DNA of 64,000 nucleotides, taken from positions 185,423 to 249,422 of the forward strand of contig NZ_DLFW01000024.1 in assembly GCF_002482385.1 (NCBI RefSeq). The letters run 5' to 3'. Numbering within the stretch: position 1 is the stretch's first letter; every line of letters starts with the position of its first letter. The notes under the pieces were generated by a model, which saw nothing but the letters and a program-made list of their open reading frames with translations, did no database searches and had not been told where the DNA came from. The translations under genes and the position numbers were made by a program. The DNA comes from Dysgonomonas sp. UBA7710 (lineage in GTDB: Bacteria; Bacteroidota; Bacteroidia; Bacteroidales; Dysgonomonadaceae). Of the stretch, positions 28,071 through 37,898 are shown in pieces.

Positions 28071-30164
28071 ATGAAAAAACTCATATTATCTATTTTATTA
28101 TTAATAATAGCGATGACAACAATTCAAGCTCAAAACCCGTTCTTTTCGGCGTATAAAACGCCTTACGATACCCCCCCGTTCGATAAGATAAAAAACGAAC
28201 ATTACGAACCTGCCATAGAGAAAGGTATTAAAGACCATACTACGGAGATAAACAAGATAGTAATGATCAGGGCTGTCCCTACGTTTGAGAATACAATAGT
28301 ACCGCTGGATGAATCAGGAAAACTTCTGTCGCGTGTTACATCAGTGTTCTTCAATCTGCTGAGTGCAGAAAGCAATGACGAAATGCTGCAAATAGCACAA
28401 CGGGTACAACCGAAGCTTTCGGCACACTCGAATGAAATTAACCTGAACGAAGGGCTGTTTCAGAAAGTGAAAGCCGTATATGATAAACGGTTCGAATCCA
28501 ACCTTAATCCGGAACAAATCCGTCTGGTGGAAAAAACATATCAGGGATTCGAAAACAGAGGAGCCACACTCACAGGCAAAGACAGGGATACTTATAAGGA
28601 ATTATCTTCTAAATTGAGTCAATTAACCCTGACTTTCGGACAAAATGCCTTGAAAGAGAATAACAAATTTGAAATGTTGCTGACAGACAAAGCCGATCTT
28701 GCCGGGCTTCCTAAAATAGCTTTGGATGCTGCTGAAGCCAAAGCCAAGTCTAAAAACAAGGAAGGATGGCTATTCGATCTGTCGGCTCCAAGCTATATTG
28801 CATTCATGAAATATTCTTCTCGCCGCGACCTTAGGGAGAAGCTATATAAGGCTTACACCAGCCAATGTGCCGCAGGCGGAGAATTCGACAATCAGGAAAA
28901 TGTCAGAGAGATAGCCAAAACCCGTATGGAAATAGCTAATCTGCTGGGTTATTCCGATTACGCAACTTATGTATTACGCAACAAAATGGCTAAGGACAAG
29001 AAGCATGTATATGAACTGCTCGATAACCTGTTCGATGCCTATACCAAAGCTGCCCGCGAAGACGTGAAAATGGTCGAAGGTTTCGCTGTAGGCATGGAAG
29101 GTAAGGATATCGATCTTCAGCCTTGGGACTGGTCGTACTATTCCGAAAAACTGAAAGATGCAAAATATAGTGTAAGTGACGAACTGGTACGTCCATACTT
29201 CGAACTGGAAAATGTAAAGAAAGGCGTATTCGGACTGGCTACCGATTTGTATGGCATCACTTTCAGAAAGAATACTAAAATTCCTGTTTATCATCGTGAA
29301 GTAGAAGCGTTTGATGTATTGGACGAAAAAGGTAACTTTCTTTCCGTGCTTTATACGGATTTCCATCCGCGTGAAGGAAAAAGGCAGGGTGCATGGATGA
29401 CAGAATTTAAAGGACAATATATAGAGAAAGGTAAAGATTCTCGCCCGCAGGTGCTTATTGTAATGAACTTTACCCGTCCGGCGGGTACAGACCCTGCTCT
29501 GCTTACATTTGATGAAGTGGAAACATTCCTGCATGAATTCGGGCACGCATTGCACGGTATGCTTACAAAGTGTACTTACGAATCTTTATCCGGAACTAAT
29601 GTCTTACATGACTTCGTGGAACTTCCTTCTCAGATAATGGAAAACTGGCTGACAGAAAAAGAATATCTGGATAAGTTTGCCGTACATTACAAAACAGGGG
29701 AGAAAATTCCTGCCGAACTGGTAAAGAAACTTGTGGATGCAGCGAACTATAATGCTGGTTACCTCTGCTATCGCCAATTATCGTTCGGATACCTGGATAT
29801 GGCCTGGCATACACTTACCCAGCCATATACGGGCGATGTGATCGGCTTTGAACGTAAAGCGATGGCTAAGACCGCTCTCCTGCCTCTGGTAGATGGCAGT
29901 GCCATGTCTCCTTCATTCGGTCATATATTCTCGGGCGGATACGCGGCCGGATATTACGGTTATAAATGGGCTGAAGTACTTGATGCAGATGCTTTTGCCC
30001 TATTCAAAGAAACCGGAATTTTTAACAAAGAAACAGCAGAATCGTTCCGTAAAAATATCCTCGAAAGAGGAAACACAGAGGAACCTATGGGCCTGTATGT
30101 CAAATTCAGGGGACAAGAACCGTCTGTGGATGCATTGTTGATTCGCAACGGTGTGAAAAAATAA
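28071..30164 (+). CDS. M3-family metallopeptidase (peptidyl-dipeptidase Dcp type), secreted
   Basis: 697 aa zinc peptidase. A signal peptide (about 1-20, ending IQAQ) sends it to the periplasm. The catalytic site HEFGH is at 488-492, with the third ligand Glu in DFVELPSQ some 25 residues later; the substrate-binding MSPSFGHIFSGGYAAGYYGY segment near 620-640 is typical of Dcp/oligopeptidase A. The size agrees with Dcp. It cleaves dipeptides from short peptides. It stands alone between a spacer and a strong terminator. Similar secreted Dcp proteins are common in Bacteroidales. Confidence 0.92.
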   Translation: MKKLILSILLLIIAMTTIQAQNPFFSAYKTPYDTPPFDKIKNEHYEPAIEKGIKDHTTEINKIVMIRAVPTFENTIVPLDESGKLLSRVTSVFFNLLSAESNDEMLQIAQRVQPKLSAHSNEINLNEGLFQKVKAVYDKRFESNLNPEQIRLVEKTYQGFENRGATLTGKDRDTYKELSSKLSQLTLTFGQNALKENNKFEMLLTDKADLAGLPKIALDAAEAKAKSKNKEGWLFDLSAPSYIAFMKYSSRRDLREKLYKAYTSQCAAGGEFDNQENVREIAKTRMEIANLLGYSDYATYVLRNKMAKDKKHVYELLDNLFDAYTKAAREDVKMVEGFAVGMEGKDIDLQPWDWSYYSEKLKDAKYSVSDELVRPYFELENVKKGVFGLATDLYGITFRKNTKIPVYHREVEAFDVLDEKGNFLSVLYTDFHPREGKRQGAWMTEFKGQYIEKGKDSRPQVLIVMNFTRPAGTDPALLTFDEVETFLHEFGHALHGMLTKCTYESLSGTNVLHDFVELPSQIMENWLTEKEYLDKFAVHYKTGEKIPAELVKKLVDAANYNAGYLCYRQLSFGYLDMAWHTLTQPYTGDVIGFERKAMAKTALLPLVDGSAMSPSFGHIFSGGYAAGYYGYKWAEVLDADAFALFKETGIFNKETAESFRKNILERGNTEEPMGLYVKFRGQEPSVDALLIRNGVKK

Positions 30165-30180
30165 CAAATATTACCTTTTA

Positions 30181-30216
30181 TAAAAAGGCTACTCTTTCAG
30201 TCGAATAGCCTTTTTA
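30181..30216 (+). terminator. Intrinsic terminator of the M3 peptidase gene
   Basis: Perfect 11-bp stem TAAAAAGGCTA / TAGCCTTTTTA with a 14-base loop, 16 bp after the stop codon. Confidence 0.88.
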
Positions 30217-30390
30217 CTTTTATCCAACTAAATGGATTTTATAAAAATTAATTACTATTTACTATAAACGATATCACATAAATTTTTCAAAGAACTCCTG
30301 ATCGACAACCCTTATTTACTGATTGTTTACATATAGATAAATATTTCAAGATTTGATTACAACTTTGCTTTGTTAAGCCGATTTTGTATA

Positions 30391-30420
30391 TTGTCATTTT
30401 ATAAAGTTTTATTATTTTTG
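30391..30420 (+). promoter_or_regulatory. Bacteroidota-type promoter for the L,D-transpeptidase gene
   Basis: TTG (30391-30393), 19 bases, TATTTTTG (30413-30420). Exact -7 consensus with the usual spacing; it lies about 47 bp before the chosen ATG. Confidence 0.75.
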
Positions 30421-30466
30421 TGTCAAAATAATCGAGCGAATTACATACTTGACACATTATTACTCC

Positions 30467-32245
30467 ATGAAGTATTTCCTTTGGTTCTCTTTTCTCATAT
30501 TCTCATTTTTTATAGTTAGCTGTAAAAAGAAAGAACATACAAAAGTCAGCGAATCTGACAAAAAAGAGGTCCTCCAATCCAAATTTGCAAGAAATTATCC
30601 GGAGTTCGATCTCAACATATTACAAGAATCGCTAAAAGCCCGTAGTACGAATGATTCCGTACTAAAATCAATATATACTGTGACAGAGTTCAATCCCGTA
30701 TGGATACATGACACGCTCGATACAAAAAGATTATATACATTCATTGATATTTTGAATCAGGCTGAAGAGCACGGATTGTCACCCGAATTATTTTCTTCGT
30801 CAAAAATAAAAATATTGACAGATGCAATAGACTCTGGTGCGTTTGTTAGTAATCTGGATACTGTGTATAAGATAATGATCGCTTTGGAGGAAACATCAAC
30901 AAAGTCTGCGATTAAATATATTACGGGGATGAAATACGGCTTTGTCGATCCCAAAAGTCTATACAAGAAAGACTATGATATTGTCACCTCCACTCCCGAT
31001 TCTTTATTCTATAATAGCCTATATACTGAAATAAAAAAGGACCCTATTTTAGCTGTACTCAATTCACAACCCTCAGAAGATATCTATCTAAAATTGATAG
31101 ATGAATACAAATTTTTAAAAAACAGGCAAGAAACAGGATTTAAAGAGATAGTATCAGGTGATGCTACTTATAAACTAGGTGATAAGAGTAAGCACATTAG
31201 AGCTATTGCAGACAGGCTTATACTGACCGGGGAATATGAACCGGATTCGATCAATAGCGACAGTCTTCTCATGAAGCTGGATAAGGAATTACTTGCTGCA
31301 ATAAATACTTTCAGACGACGAAATTCATATCCGGAAGAAGCAGAAGTTGGCAAACTGACAATCAGCGCACTAAACAGGCCTTTCGAGTATTACCAAGCTA
31401 AGATACGTGCAAACATGGAAAGGTATCGTTGGAAACGGACCAAAGCAAAACATAACAAGCACATAGAGGTAAATGTGGCTTCTGCCATGTTAGTTGCGAG
31501 TAATACAAAGAGTGACAGTCTCCCTTTGATATCAAGAGTATGTGTCGGCTCTGTAATAAACAAGACACCTCTTCTGCAGAGCGATATCAGCTATATGAAC
31601 CTAAATCCCATATGGAATGTGCCAACAAGTATAGCTCAAAAAGAAGTTGCGGTATTGCAAAAGAAAGATCCTACATATATTGAACGGCATAACATGAAAC
31701 TGTATAAAGGCGGCAAAGAAGTAGATGTATCGTCAATAAATTGGAAGGATGTCAATCCTGATAAGTTCTCTTATACCATCAAACAAGATCCGGGAGGGGG
31801 TAATTCACTTGGCTTAGTGAAGTTCATGTTCAATAATGCATTCTCTGTATATCTTCACGACACACCAAGTAAACAGGCATTCAACAGAAAAAACAGGGCG
31901 GTTAGTCATGGGTGCGTAAGAGTACAGAAACCGTTTGATCTTGCATTTTTCTGTGTATCACCTGTAACTGATATTTATAAGGATCGGTTCTACTATAGTA
32001 TAAATAAGCCGCCAGTATCCGATGAAGGTAAAAAGCTGCTTAAAGAACAGAAGTTAAAGAAACTACCCGACATTATCAATATCGATAAAGACAATAAGAT
32101 ATCCTTATTCATTGATTATTATACTGTATTTATGTATCCTGACGACGAGGCCCTGTATTATGCCGATGATATTTATGATTACGATAAGCTAATATTAGAT
32201 GCTCTGAACCCCAATCAAATCACAGAAAAGAAAAAAGGAGAGTAA
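30467..32245 (+). CDS. L,D-transpeptidase lipoprotein (YkuD/YcbB type)
   Basis: Cell-wall cross-linking enzyme, 592 aa from the chosen ATG; a TTG 18 bp upstream is less likely. A lipoprotein signal ends at FIVSC. The middle part (about 225-285) resembles the YcbB scaffold and peptidoglycan-binding region, and the C-terminal YkuD domain carries LHDTPSK followed by SHGCVRV with catalytic Cys483. The order of scaffold then YkuD matches YcbB/LdtD-like enzymes, which make 3-3 peptidoglycan cross-links. It stands alone behind its own promoter. Confidence 0.88.
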   Translation: MKYFLWFSFLIFSFFIVSCKKKEHTKVSESDKKEVLQSKFARNYPEFDLNILQESLKARSTNDSVLKSIYTVTEFNPVWIHDTLDTKRLYTFIDILNQAEEHGLSPELFSSSKIKILTDAIDSGAFVSNLDTVYKIMIALEETSTKSAIKYITGMKYGFVDPKSLYKKDYDIVTSTPDSLFYNSLYTEIKKDPILAVLNSQPSEDIYLKLIDEYKFLKNRQETGFKEIVSGDATYKLGDKSKHIRAIADRLILTGEYEPDSINSDSLLMKLDKELLAAINTFRRRNSYPEEAEVGKLTISALNRPFEYYQAKIRANMERYRWKRTKAKHNKHIEVNVASAMLVASNTKSDSLPLISRVCVGSVINKTPLLQSDISYMNLNPIWNVPTSIAQKEVAVLQKKDPTYIERHNMKLYKGGKEVDVSSINWKDVNPDKFSYTIKQDPGGGNSLGLVKFMFNNAFSVYLHDTPSKQAFNRKNRAVSHGCVRVQKPFDLAFFCVSPVTDIYKDRFYYSINKPPVSDEGKKLLKEQKLKKLPDIINIDKDNKISLFIDYYTVFMYPDDEALYYADDIYDYDKLILDALNPNQITEKKKGE

Positions 32246-32303
32246 ATAGATTCTCCTCTTGCCTTATATAATCTCATTTCGAGATTTCATTGAAAATCAG
32301 GGT

Positions 32304-32609
32304 TCACTTTTCATCAAAAAAGTCTGCGGCTTTCTGGCTCAGGTCATGAGCACTCTTTTTCGCTTTATCAGCAAAGCTATCTACTTTATCCACTATTTTA
32401 TCCGTATAGCTCTGAGTTTGCTTTGATACATTTGTGAATAACTCCCTCGCCTTCTCTATAAAATCTTCGCTCTTTCCCTTAAAGAATTTTTCCCAATCTA
32501 TATCAAGACCTTCTTTATCCATATAGTCTTTTACTACAGATATAGACTTAATAGCCTCATCCTCTGTGAGTCCGACTTCATACTGAAGCCTCTTTACCAA
32601 ATCTTCCAT
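32304..32609 (-). CDS. Small helical protein of unknown function
   Basis: 101 aa, acidic at the start and strongly amphipathic: VEKAR/VSKQTQSYTDKIVDKV-like heptads run through residues 45-95 with no cysteines and no signal peptide. The N-terminal third (GLTEDEAIKSISVVKDYM) looks like a small three-helix domain. Similar short stress- or envelope-associated helical proteins are common in Bacteroidota, but I cannot name a family. It is convergent with the transpeptidase gene. Confidence 0.65.
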   Translation of the reverse strand: MEDLVKRLQYEVGLTEDEAIKSISVVKDYMDKEGLDIDWEKFFKGKSEDFIEKARELFTNVSKQTQSYTDKIVDKVDSFADKAKKSAHDLSQKAADFFDEK

Positions 32610-32752
32610 ACCGCAACTTATTTATTGTTTATTCTGTAAATATAAAACAAAATAGCCGGACAAAAGTTCTGATTTGCAGAATTATAAGGTTCTGATAAAA
32701 CAAGGAAAGAACCGGATCTCAGTTCCTCCGGTATAGCTATACTATCAGTTTT

Positions 32753-33457
32753 TTAAAAGCGGAAGCCCAGTGTCACTGACATATTACGATTTTTCAAATC
32801 CCGCCCATCATCGGCAACATTATGAAACCCATATTCATAGGTTAAGTTTATAGTCCATATATCATATATCAATCCGACCCGGCCCAAGACACCATAATCC
32901 CATCGGTTCCACTTTCTCAAGGCAAATGTTTCTTCTTCATATGAGGGTATTGTAATTTGTGTACCTTGCACAACTCCATTCTTAATAGTTGTAGCATAAG
33001 CCTCCCCCCTATTCTTACCTTTAAAGCCGTATGCGGCATAACCTCCGGCGTTGAAATTTACTGCAAAATGTTTTGTGAGATACACTTCATATCCAAGACA
33101 TAAGGGTACCTGCAGATAATCTGCAGCTGTATTACGAAGAGTATCACCATAATATTCAACATCTGCGACTATATTATACTCACTTCTCCGGATATGCTGC
33201 CTGAGTCCCCTCTTTGTTACATAAAGGCCTGATTGTATCTGAATATTATGCAATATCTTAAAATTCACATTAGTTCCGATTGTGAAACCAACTTTAGGTT
33301 CTTTGTACATGTTAGCACCTTTGATATCCATAGAAGCAAAGTTGAAACCAAACATAAGATCCGTGGTCAAACGTTTTCTTATAGTCTGAGCATTCGCAAC
33401 GGAAGATACCAAAACTAACAAACCGACAAGTAAAAATATTCTAGATACTGTTTTCAT
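32753..33457 (-). CDS. Outer-membrane beta-barrel protein (porin-like, PorT-type fold)
   Basis: 234 aa. I chose the ATG at 33457 because the signal peptide begins there (MKTVSRIFLLVG, cleavage near NAQ); the longer frame begins with TTG inside a TAACTTTG -7-like box at 33476-33483. The mature part is alternating strands with glycine turns (MFGFNFASMDIKG, VGFTIGTNVNF) and ends in a terminal strand closing with F-R-F, typical of an eight- to ten-strand barrel inserted by BamA. Function unknown. Confidence 0.8.
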   Translation of the reverse strand: MKTVSRIFLLVGLLVLVSSVANAQTIRKRLTTDLMFGFNFASMDIKGANMYKEPKVGFTIGTNVNFKILHNIQIQSGLYVTKRGLRQHIRRSEYNIVADVEYYGDTLRNTAADYLQVPLCLGYEVYLTKHFAVNFNAGGYAAYGFKGKNRGEAYATTIKNGVVQGTQITIPSYEEETFALRKWNRWDYGVLGRVGLIYDIWTINLTYEYGFHNVADDGRDLKNRNMSVTLGFRF

Positions 33458-33489
33458 AAAGCTTATATCGTTCCACAAAGTTAAAAGAA

Positions 33490-34713
33490 TTAATTATATA
33501 ATAAACTAAAGAGCCTATTTTCCTCAAAAATTTCATTTGCCACAGCCTGTATCTGCTCCGCTGTTATAGATTCAATCTTACGAAATGTTTCTTCAAGTGT
33601 ATTATAATGATTGTAATGAAAAAAGCTCTTCCCCAGCGACAGCGCCATATTTTCATGATTGTCGCTCATTACACCGATCTGTCCTATCAGCTGCTTCTGG
33701 GCTATCGACAATTGCGATGTACTTAACTTCTCTTCCTTTATCTTCTTCAGTTCTTTATGCACCAGATCTATACATTTGCCGGCATTACGTTTATCGCATC
33801 CAAAGTAAATAGATAGGATTCCCGTATCGGTATAAGCCGTTGCAGTAGAATCAACACTGTATACATACCCTTTTTTCTCACGAAGCGAAATATTCAGGCG
33901 GCTGTTCATTCCCGGCCCTCCTAATATATTGTTCAACAGGCTCAATACTTTCCTTTTGGGATCAAACAACGAATACGAACGACAACCTATCAGGGCATGC
34001 ACCTGTGACGTCTCTTTATTTTCAGTTCTGTTTTCCAGCGTTATTCCGGCAGGGACAATACGCCCATTGGGACATACAGGACCGGATAGATCAGACAAAT
34101 ACTTTTCTGCAAGGTACACCACTTTCTTAAAGTTTGTGTTGCCTAACGAAAAGAAAACCGTATTGGACGGTACATAAAACCTGTCAACAAAGGTCCTTGC
34201 TTTCTGTGTATCAAAATTTAGCAGCGTATCCGGCTCTCCCAGAATATTATGTCCCATTTGCGATCCCTTGAAAACCAGATTCTCAAACTCGTCAAATATC
34301 AGTTCCGAAGGATTATCTTCATATGAATGTATTTCATCAATAATTACTTCAACCTCCTTATCGATCTCCTGCTGAGGAAACCGGGAGTGGAAAGTCATAT
34401 CGGATAACAGTTCAAACGCACGATCGAAATGCTGTTCCAGAAATATGGCATAAACTACGGTCTCTTCCTTATTTGTATAAGCATTCAGTTCTCCTCCCAC
34501 ATGCTCCATACGATTGATAATATGATGAGAACGGCGTCGCTCTGTACCCTTAAACAACATATGCTCCACAAAATGAGCCATGCCGTACTCGTCCGGCTTC
34601 TCGTCCCGCGTTCCCGTATTCACGATAAAACCGCAATAAGAAACGGTTCCTTCCATTGGTTTATGTACGATGCGGAGACCGTTAGATAATGTATGCGAAT
34701 GGTAGTTAATCAT
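33490..34713 (-). CDS. M16-family zinc peptidase (processing-protease-like)
   Basis: 407 aa with the inverted zinc motif H47-F-V-E50-H51 and the distal Glu of the EEVTV-like NKEETVVYAIF region about 75 residues on. Two M16 half-domains are visible, the active N-terminal half and an inactive C-terminal half (about 190-400). No signal peptide, so cytoplasmic unless exported otherwise. It begins 4 bp before the end of the AlkD-like gene, so the two are co-transcribed. Confidence 0.9.
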   Translation of the reverse strand: MINYHSHTLSNGLRIVHKPMEGTVSYCGFIVNTGTRDEKPDEYGMAHFVEHMLFKGTERRRSHHIINRMEHVGGELNAYTNKEETVVYAIFLEQHFDRAFELLSDMTFHSRFPQQEIDKEVEVIIDEIHSYEDNPSELIFDEFENLVFKGSQMGHNILGEPDTLLNFDTQKARTFVDRFYVPSNTVFFSLGNTNFKKVVYLAEKYLSDLSGPVCPNGRIVPAGITLENRTENKETSQVHALIGCRSYSLFDPKRKVLSLLNNILGGPGMNSRLNISLREKKGYVYSVDSTATAYTDTGILSIYFGCDKRNAGKCIDLVHKELKKIKEEKLSTSQLSIAQKQLIGQIGVMSDNHENMALSLGKSFFHYNHYNTLEETFRKIESITAEQIQAVANEIFEENRLFSLLYN

Positions 34714-35408
34714 TTCTTCATATAATGTGCCCTTTCTTCCGGCAAAAATTTCTCTATAGAATAGCGTAACATCGTCCGTGGCATTACCTTATGATAACGG
34801 TCGAGAAATAAACACAATTTATCTTTGTCTTTTTTTCCGGCTTCACGCAGCATCCAGCCAATAGCTTTATGCATCAGATCATGTTTATGGCACAGTAATT
34901 TTTCAGATAAAGCAAATATATCATCCAGATCACCACGCCTGATAAAAGCGAAAGTAGCCAGGATAGAAATACGCTGATCCCAGAGTAAAGAACTCTCCGC
35001 CAAGCAGTAAAGCACCGAACGGTCTTTGTCCACAAGATACTCTCCTACTATATCTTTTGCACTTAAATCTACCAAATCCCAATTATTGATATATTTGGTT
35101 TTCGACAGATAATAATCACAAATTTCTTTGCGTTCCGCTCCTTTGGCCTTCTTGAACCGTTCTACAAGAATTAATAATGCACAAAGACGGCATTCATGGT
35201 ATTCGCTTTCCAGCAATTTGGTAACTTCTGCAAATGGAATATCCTTATATTTTTTTGCTGCTTTGCGGGTATCAGGTACTACAACCCCGATAAATCTGTC
35301 ACCTTCACCGTATTGTCCTTTTCCTGTCTTGAAAAAGTAAGGGAGAAATTCTTTCTTCTCAGGTGTGGAATATGATTCAAGCTCTTTTTGTATATCTTTT
35401 GCAGTCAT
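34710..35408 (-). CDS. DNA alkylation repair protein, AlkD-like HEAT repeat
   Basis: 232 aa, all-helical, with HEAT-like repeats. The AlkD family features are present: an N-terminal FKTGKGQYGEGDRFIGV segment, VPDTRKAAKKY, and the NNWDLVDLSAKDIVG helix carrying the W and D residues that face the modified base. AlkD proteins excise bulky N3- and N7-alkylpurines without flipping them. It overlaps the M16 gene by 4 bp and is the first gene of that pair. Confidence 0.88.
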   Translation of the reverse strand: MTAKDIQKELESYSTPEKKEFLPYFFKTGKGQYGEGDRFIGVVVPDTRKAAKKYKDIPFAEVTKLLESEYHECRLCALLILVERFKKAKGAERKEICDYYLSKTKYINNWDLVDLSAKDIVGEYLVDKDRSVLYCLAESSLLWDQRISILATFAFIRRGDLDDIFALSEKLLCHKHDLMHKAIGWMLREAGKKDKDKLCLFLDRYHKVMPRTMLRYSIEKFLPEERAHYMKK

Positions 35409-35771
35409 TGTTTATAGAAAAGGTAACAAAGGTAACAGAAAAGAATGAATAATGAAGAATGAAAAATTAATCTTTATCAATTAACAGAGAGCAAGGACTT
35501 ACTGCTTATTACTTAAAACTTACTACCAGCTAAAAAGTAACAAAGGTTACAGTTATTTCAGTCAACAGTCAACAATGAGTAGTTAACAACTATCTTGTAT
35601 CTCGTTTACTTGTAACTACCCGCAGAGTGCAGTAACTCGTAACTATTAAAAAAGGTAACAGATGTAACACATTTTTCAGTGTATCTCATTGTTTCCTTTT
35701 ACTAAATTTTTCAAAGAACTCTTTCGGTAATAATTGATTGAATCTACTTATATAGATAAATATCTTTCAAT
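35409..35771. repeat. Intergenic gap built of short palindromic words
   Basis: No gene. The stretch mixes the words AAAAAGTAACAAAGGTTACAG, CAGTCAACAGTCAACAATGAG, ACTCGTAACT and ACTTGTAACT, which recur at 36690-36780, 51830-51960, 57360-57460 and inside the cobalamin riboswitch. The segment from AAATTTTTCAAAGAACTC (35704) to TATATAGATAAATAT resembles one at 30282-30345. Confidence 0.5.
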
Positions 35772-35806
35772 AAAAAAGTGCAACCGTTACCGGTTGCACT
35801 TTTTTT
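35772..35806 (-). terminator. Intrinsic terminator of tsf
   Basis: A 15-bp perfect stem (AAAAAAGTGCAACCG with its complement) around the loop TTAC, 22 bp after the tsf stop. The T-run on the minus strand is A-rich on the plus strand. Confidence 0.92.
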
Positions 35807-35827
35807 ATATCTACTACTTAAACCTGC

Positions 35828-36652
35828 TTATTCAGCATTCAACGTAAAACGTTGGAAACCTGTAACAGCAAGCTCTTTATCATGTTCTGCAAGATATTGG
35901 GCAATTGTTTGCTTAGGATTTTTTACAAATTCCTGTTGAAGAAGTGTAAATTCTTTATAGAATTTCTGCAATGCACCTTCAGCAATTCTGTCGATCAGAT
36001 TCTCAGGTTTGCCTGCTTCAATCGCTTTTTCTCTGGCAATCTTAAGTTCTCTTTCTTTAATTTCTTCCGAAACTTCTTCTGCTACAAGAGCAACAGGGCT
36101 CATCGCAGCGATTTGCATAGCTATATCTTTAGCTACCTGCTCGTCAACATTAGGTTTGTTAAAACCAACGATAGCAGCCAGCTTATTGCCCGGGTGAACA
36201 TATGCCACTACTGTAGGAGCAGTGATTTGCTTATATACGTTCAGTTCCATTTTTTCACCTGTAACACCCATTCTGTCAGTTACAAGTTCTGCTATTGTAC
36301 GGTCTCCTACCTTAATACCTTTTAGTGTATCTATATCAGCAGGTTTGTCAGACAATGCAGCATCAAGTATCGACTTAGTCATGCCTACGAAATCGCCGTT
36401 CATTGCCACAAAGTCAGTTTCGCAGTTTACTGCTACTATTGCAGCGAAATCGCCGTTTGTTGCAGCCAACACACAACCTTCCGTTGCATCACGGTCTTCA
36501 CGTTTTGCAGCAAAAGCCTGTCCCTTTTTACGAATTATTTCGATTGCTTTATCAAAATCTCCTTCTGCTTCAGTCAAAGCATTTTTACAATCCATCATAC
36601 CTGCACCTGTCATTTTGCGCAAGTGTTGGATATCTGCCATAGAAATTGCCAT
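35828..36652 (-). CDS. tsf: Elongation factor Ts
   Basis: 274 aa nucleotide-exchange factor for EF-Tu. The N-terminal UBA-like helix bundle (ADIQHLRKMTGAGMMDCKNAL) and the TDFV motif in NCETDFVAMN near 80-85, which contacts EF-Tu, are intact. The core subdomains follow; the protein is close to the usual size. It is last in the rplM-rpsI-rpsB-tsf order and is followed by a strong terminator. Confidence 0.96.
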   Translation of the reverse strand: MAISMADIQHLRKMTGAGMMDCKNALTEAEGDFDKAIEIIRKKGQAFAAKREDRDATEGCVLAATNGDFAAIVAVNCETDFVAMNGDFVGMTKSILDAALSDKPADIDTLKGIKVGDRTIAELVTDRMGVTGEKMELNVYKQITAPTVVAYVHPGNKLAAIVGFNKPNVDEQVAKDIAMQIAAMSPVALVAEEVSEEIKERELKIAREKAIEAGKPENLIDRIAEGALQKFYKEFTLLQQEFVKNPKQTIAQYLAEHDKELAVTGFQRFTLNAE

Positions 36653-36853
36653 GTTTTTCTCCTTTTATTTTTGGTTTATAATTATTTCGAGTAGTTGACA
36701 AGTAAACAAGGTACGAGATACGAGTTTTTCGCTATATGAATTAACTTGTGAACATGTATCTTGTCTACTCGTTTACTTTTTTAATAAGAAAAGACCAAGA
36801 AATAGGCTCTAAGAATGCTCTTAGAGGCTAATTCTTAGTCTATTAAACTTTAT

Positions 36854-37708
36854 TTACTCTTCGTCTCCTTTAGCAAATTTACTTGCTACAGCTGCATTGA
36901 TAGCCTCCTGGTCTTCTTTTTCAACCACAGGTTTCTTTGCGCCGGCTTTCGCTTTGCGCTCTCTTCTTGGAGCACCTTCTTCATCCTGAGCTTCAGCAGC
37001 TGCGCTATCTGCTTTCTCAATCTTTCTTTCCTCAAGACCTTCTTTGATTGCATCGCAAAGGCTTCCAAGGATAAGTTCGATAGATTTGGCAGCATCATCG
37101 TTTGCAGGGATTACGAAGTCGATATCATCCGGATTAGAGTTTGTATCTACCATTGCAAATACAGGTATTCCGAGACGGTTTGCTTCTCTTACGGCGATGT
37201 GTTCTTTCATCACGTCCACTACGAATAGTGCAGATGGAAGACGGGTAAGATCCTGAATAGAACCTAATGTCTTTTCAAGTTTTGCACGTTGACGTGTAAC
37301 CTGAAGTCTTTCTCTTTTCGATAGAGTATCGAAAGTTCCGTCTTTCACCATTTTGTCGATAGTCGACATCTTCTTCACAGCCTTACGGATTGTAGGGAAG
37401 TTTGTCAACATACCACCCGGCCAACGCTCTACCACATATGGCATGTTTATTGACAGGGCCAAGTCTGTAACAACTTGTTTTGCTTGTTTCTTTGTAGCAA
37501 CAAACAATATTTTCTTGCCCGATTTAGCTATTTGCTTCATAGCAGCAGCAGCATCTTCGGTCTTAGCTATTGTTTTATATAGGTCAATGATGTGGATACC
37601 ATTGCGCTCCATAAAAATATAAGGAGCCATTGCCGGGTTCCACTTTCTTTTCAAGTGACCGAAGTGTACACCAGCGTCTAATAATTGGTCGAATTCTAAT
37701 TTTGCCAT
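36854..37708 (-). CDS. rpsB: 30S ribosomal protein S2
   Basis: 284 aa; the conserved S2 core runs through about residue 225 (LLDAGVHFGHLKRKWNP at the start, ATKKQAKQVV, ERWPGGMLTNF, DLTRLPSALFVVD). It is longer than E. coli S2 because of a Lys/Glu/Ala-rich tail (about 226-284), which is probably disordered. It precedes tsf by 201 bp; that gap holds no gene but carries the palindromic-word repeat (36690-36780). Confidence 0.95.
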   Translation of the reverse strand: MAKLEFDQLLDAGVHFGHLKRKWNPAMAPYIFMERNGIHIIDLYKTIAKTEDAAAAMKQIAKSGKKILFVATKKQAKQVVTDLALSINMPYVVERWPGGMLTNFPTIRKAVKKMSTIDKMVKDGTFDTLSKRERLQVTRQRAKLEKTLGSIQDLTRLPSALFVVDVMKEHIAVREANRLGIPVFAMVDTNSNPDDIDFVIPANDDAAKSIELILGSLCDAIKEGLEERKIEKADSAAAEAQDEEGAPRRERKAKAGAKKPVVEKEDQEAINAAVASKFAKGDEE

Positions 37709-37898
37709 TTTTAGTTTTTTGATCGTTTACTTTCTTTTTCTGTTAGCGAATTGTCGGGTAGCTCATTTTCAGAAGTCCCGGCAATTTAGATACTAAACGT
37801 AATTTAAGAGATGAGGCCGACTCATCATATATTAACCAACTTGTAACTTTTAAGCGGCCGAAGCCGTGAAAGCGTAATTGGGTAAAATAATATCCAAA

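Noticed and set aside
28974..29555. 193-codon frame opposite the M3 peptidase gene
   Set aside because: Antisense shadow; codon use mirrors the real gene.
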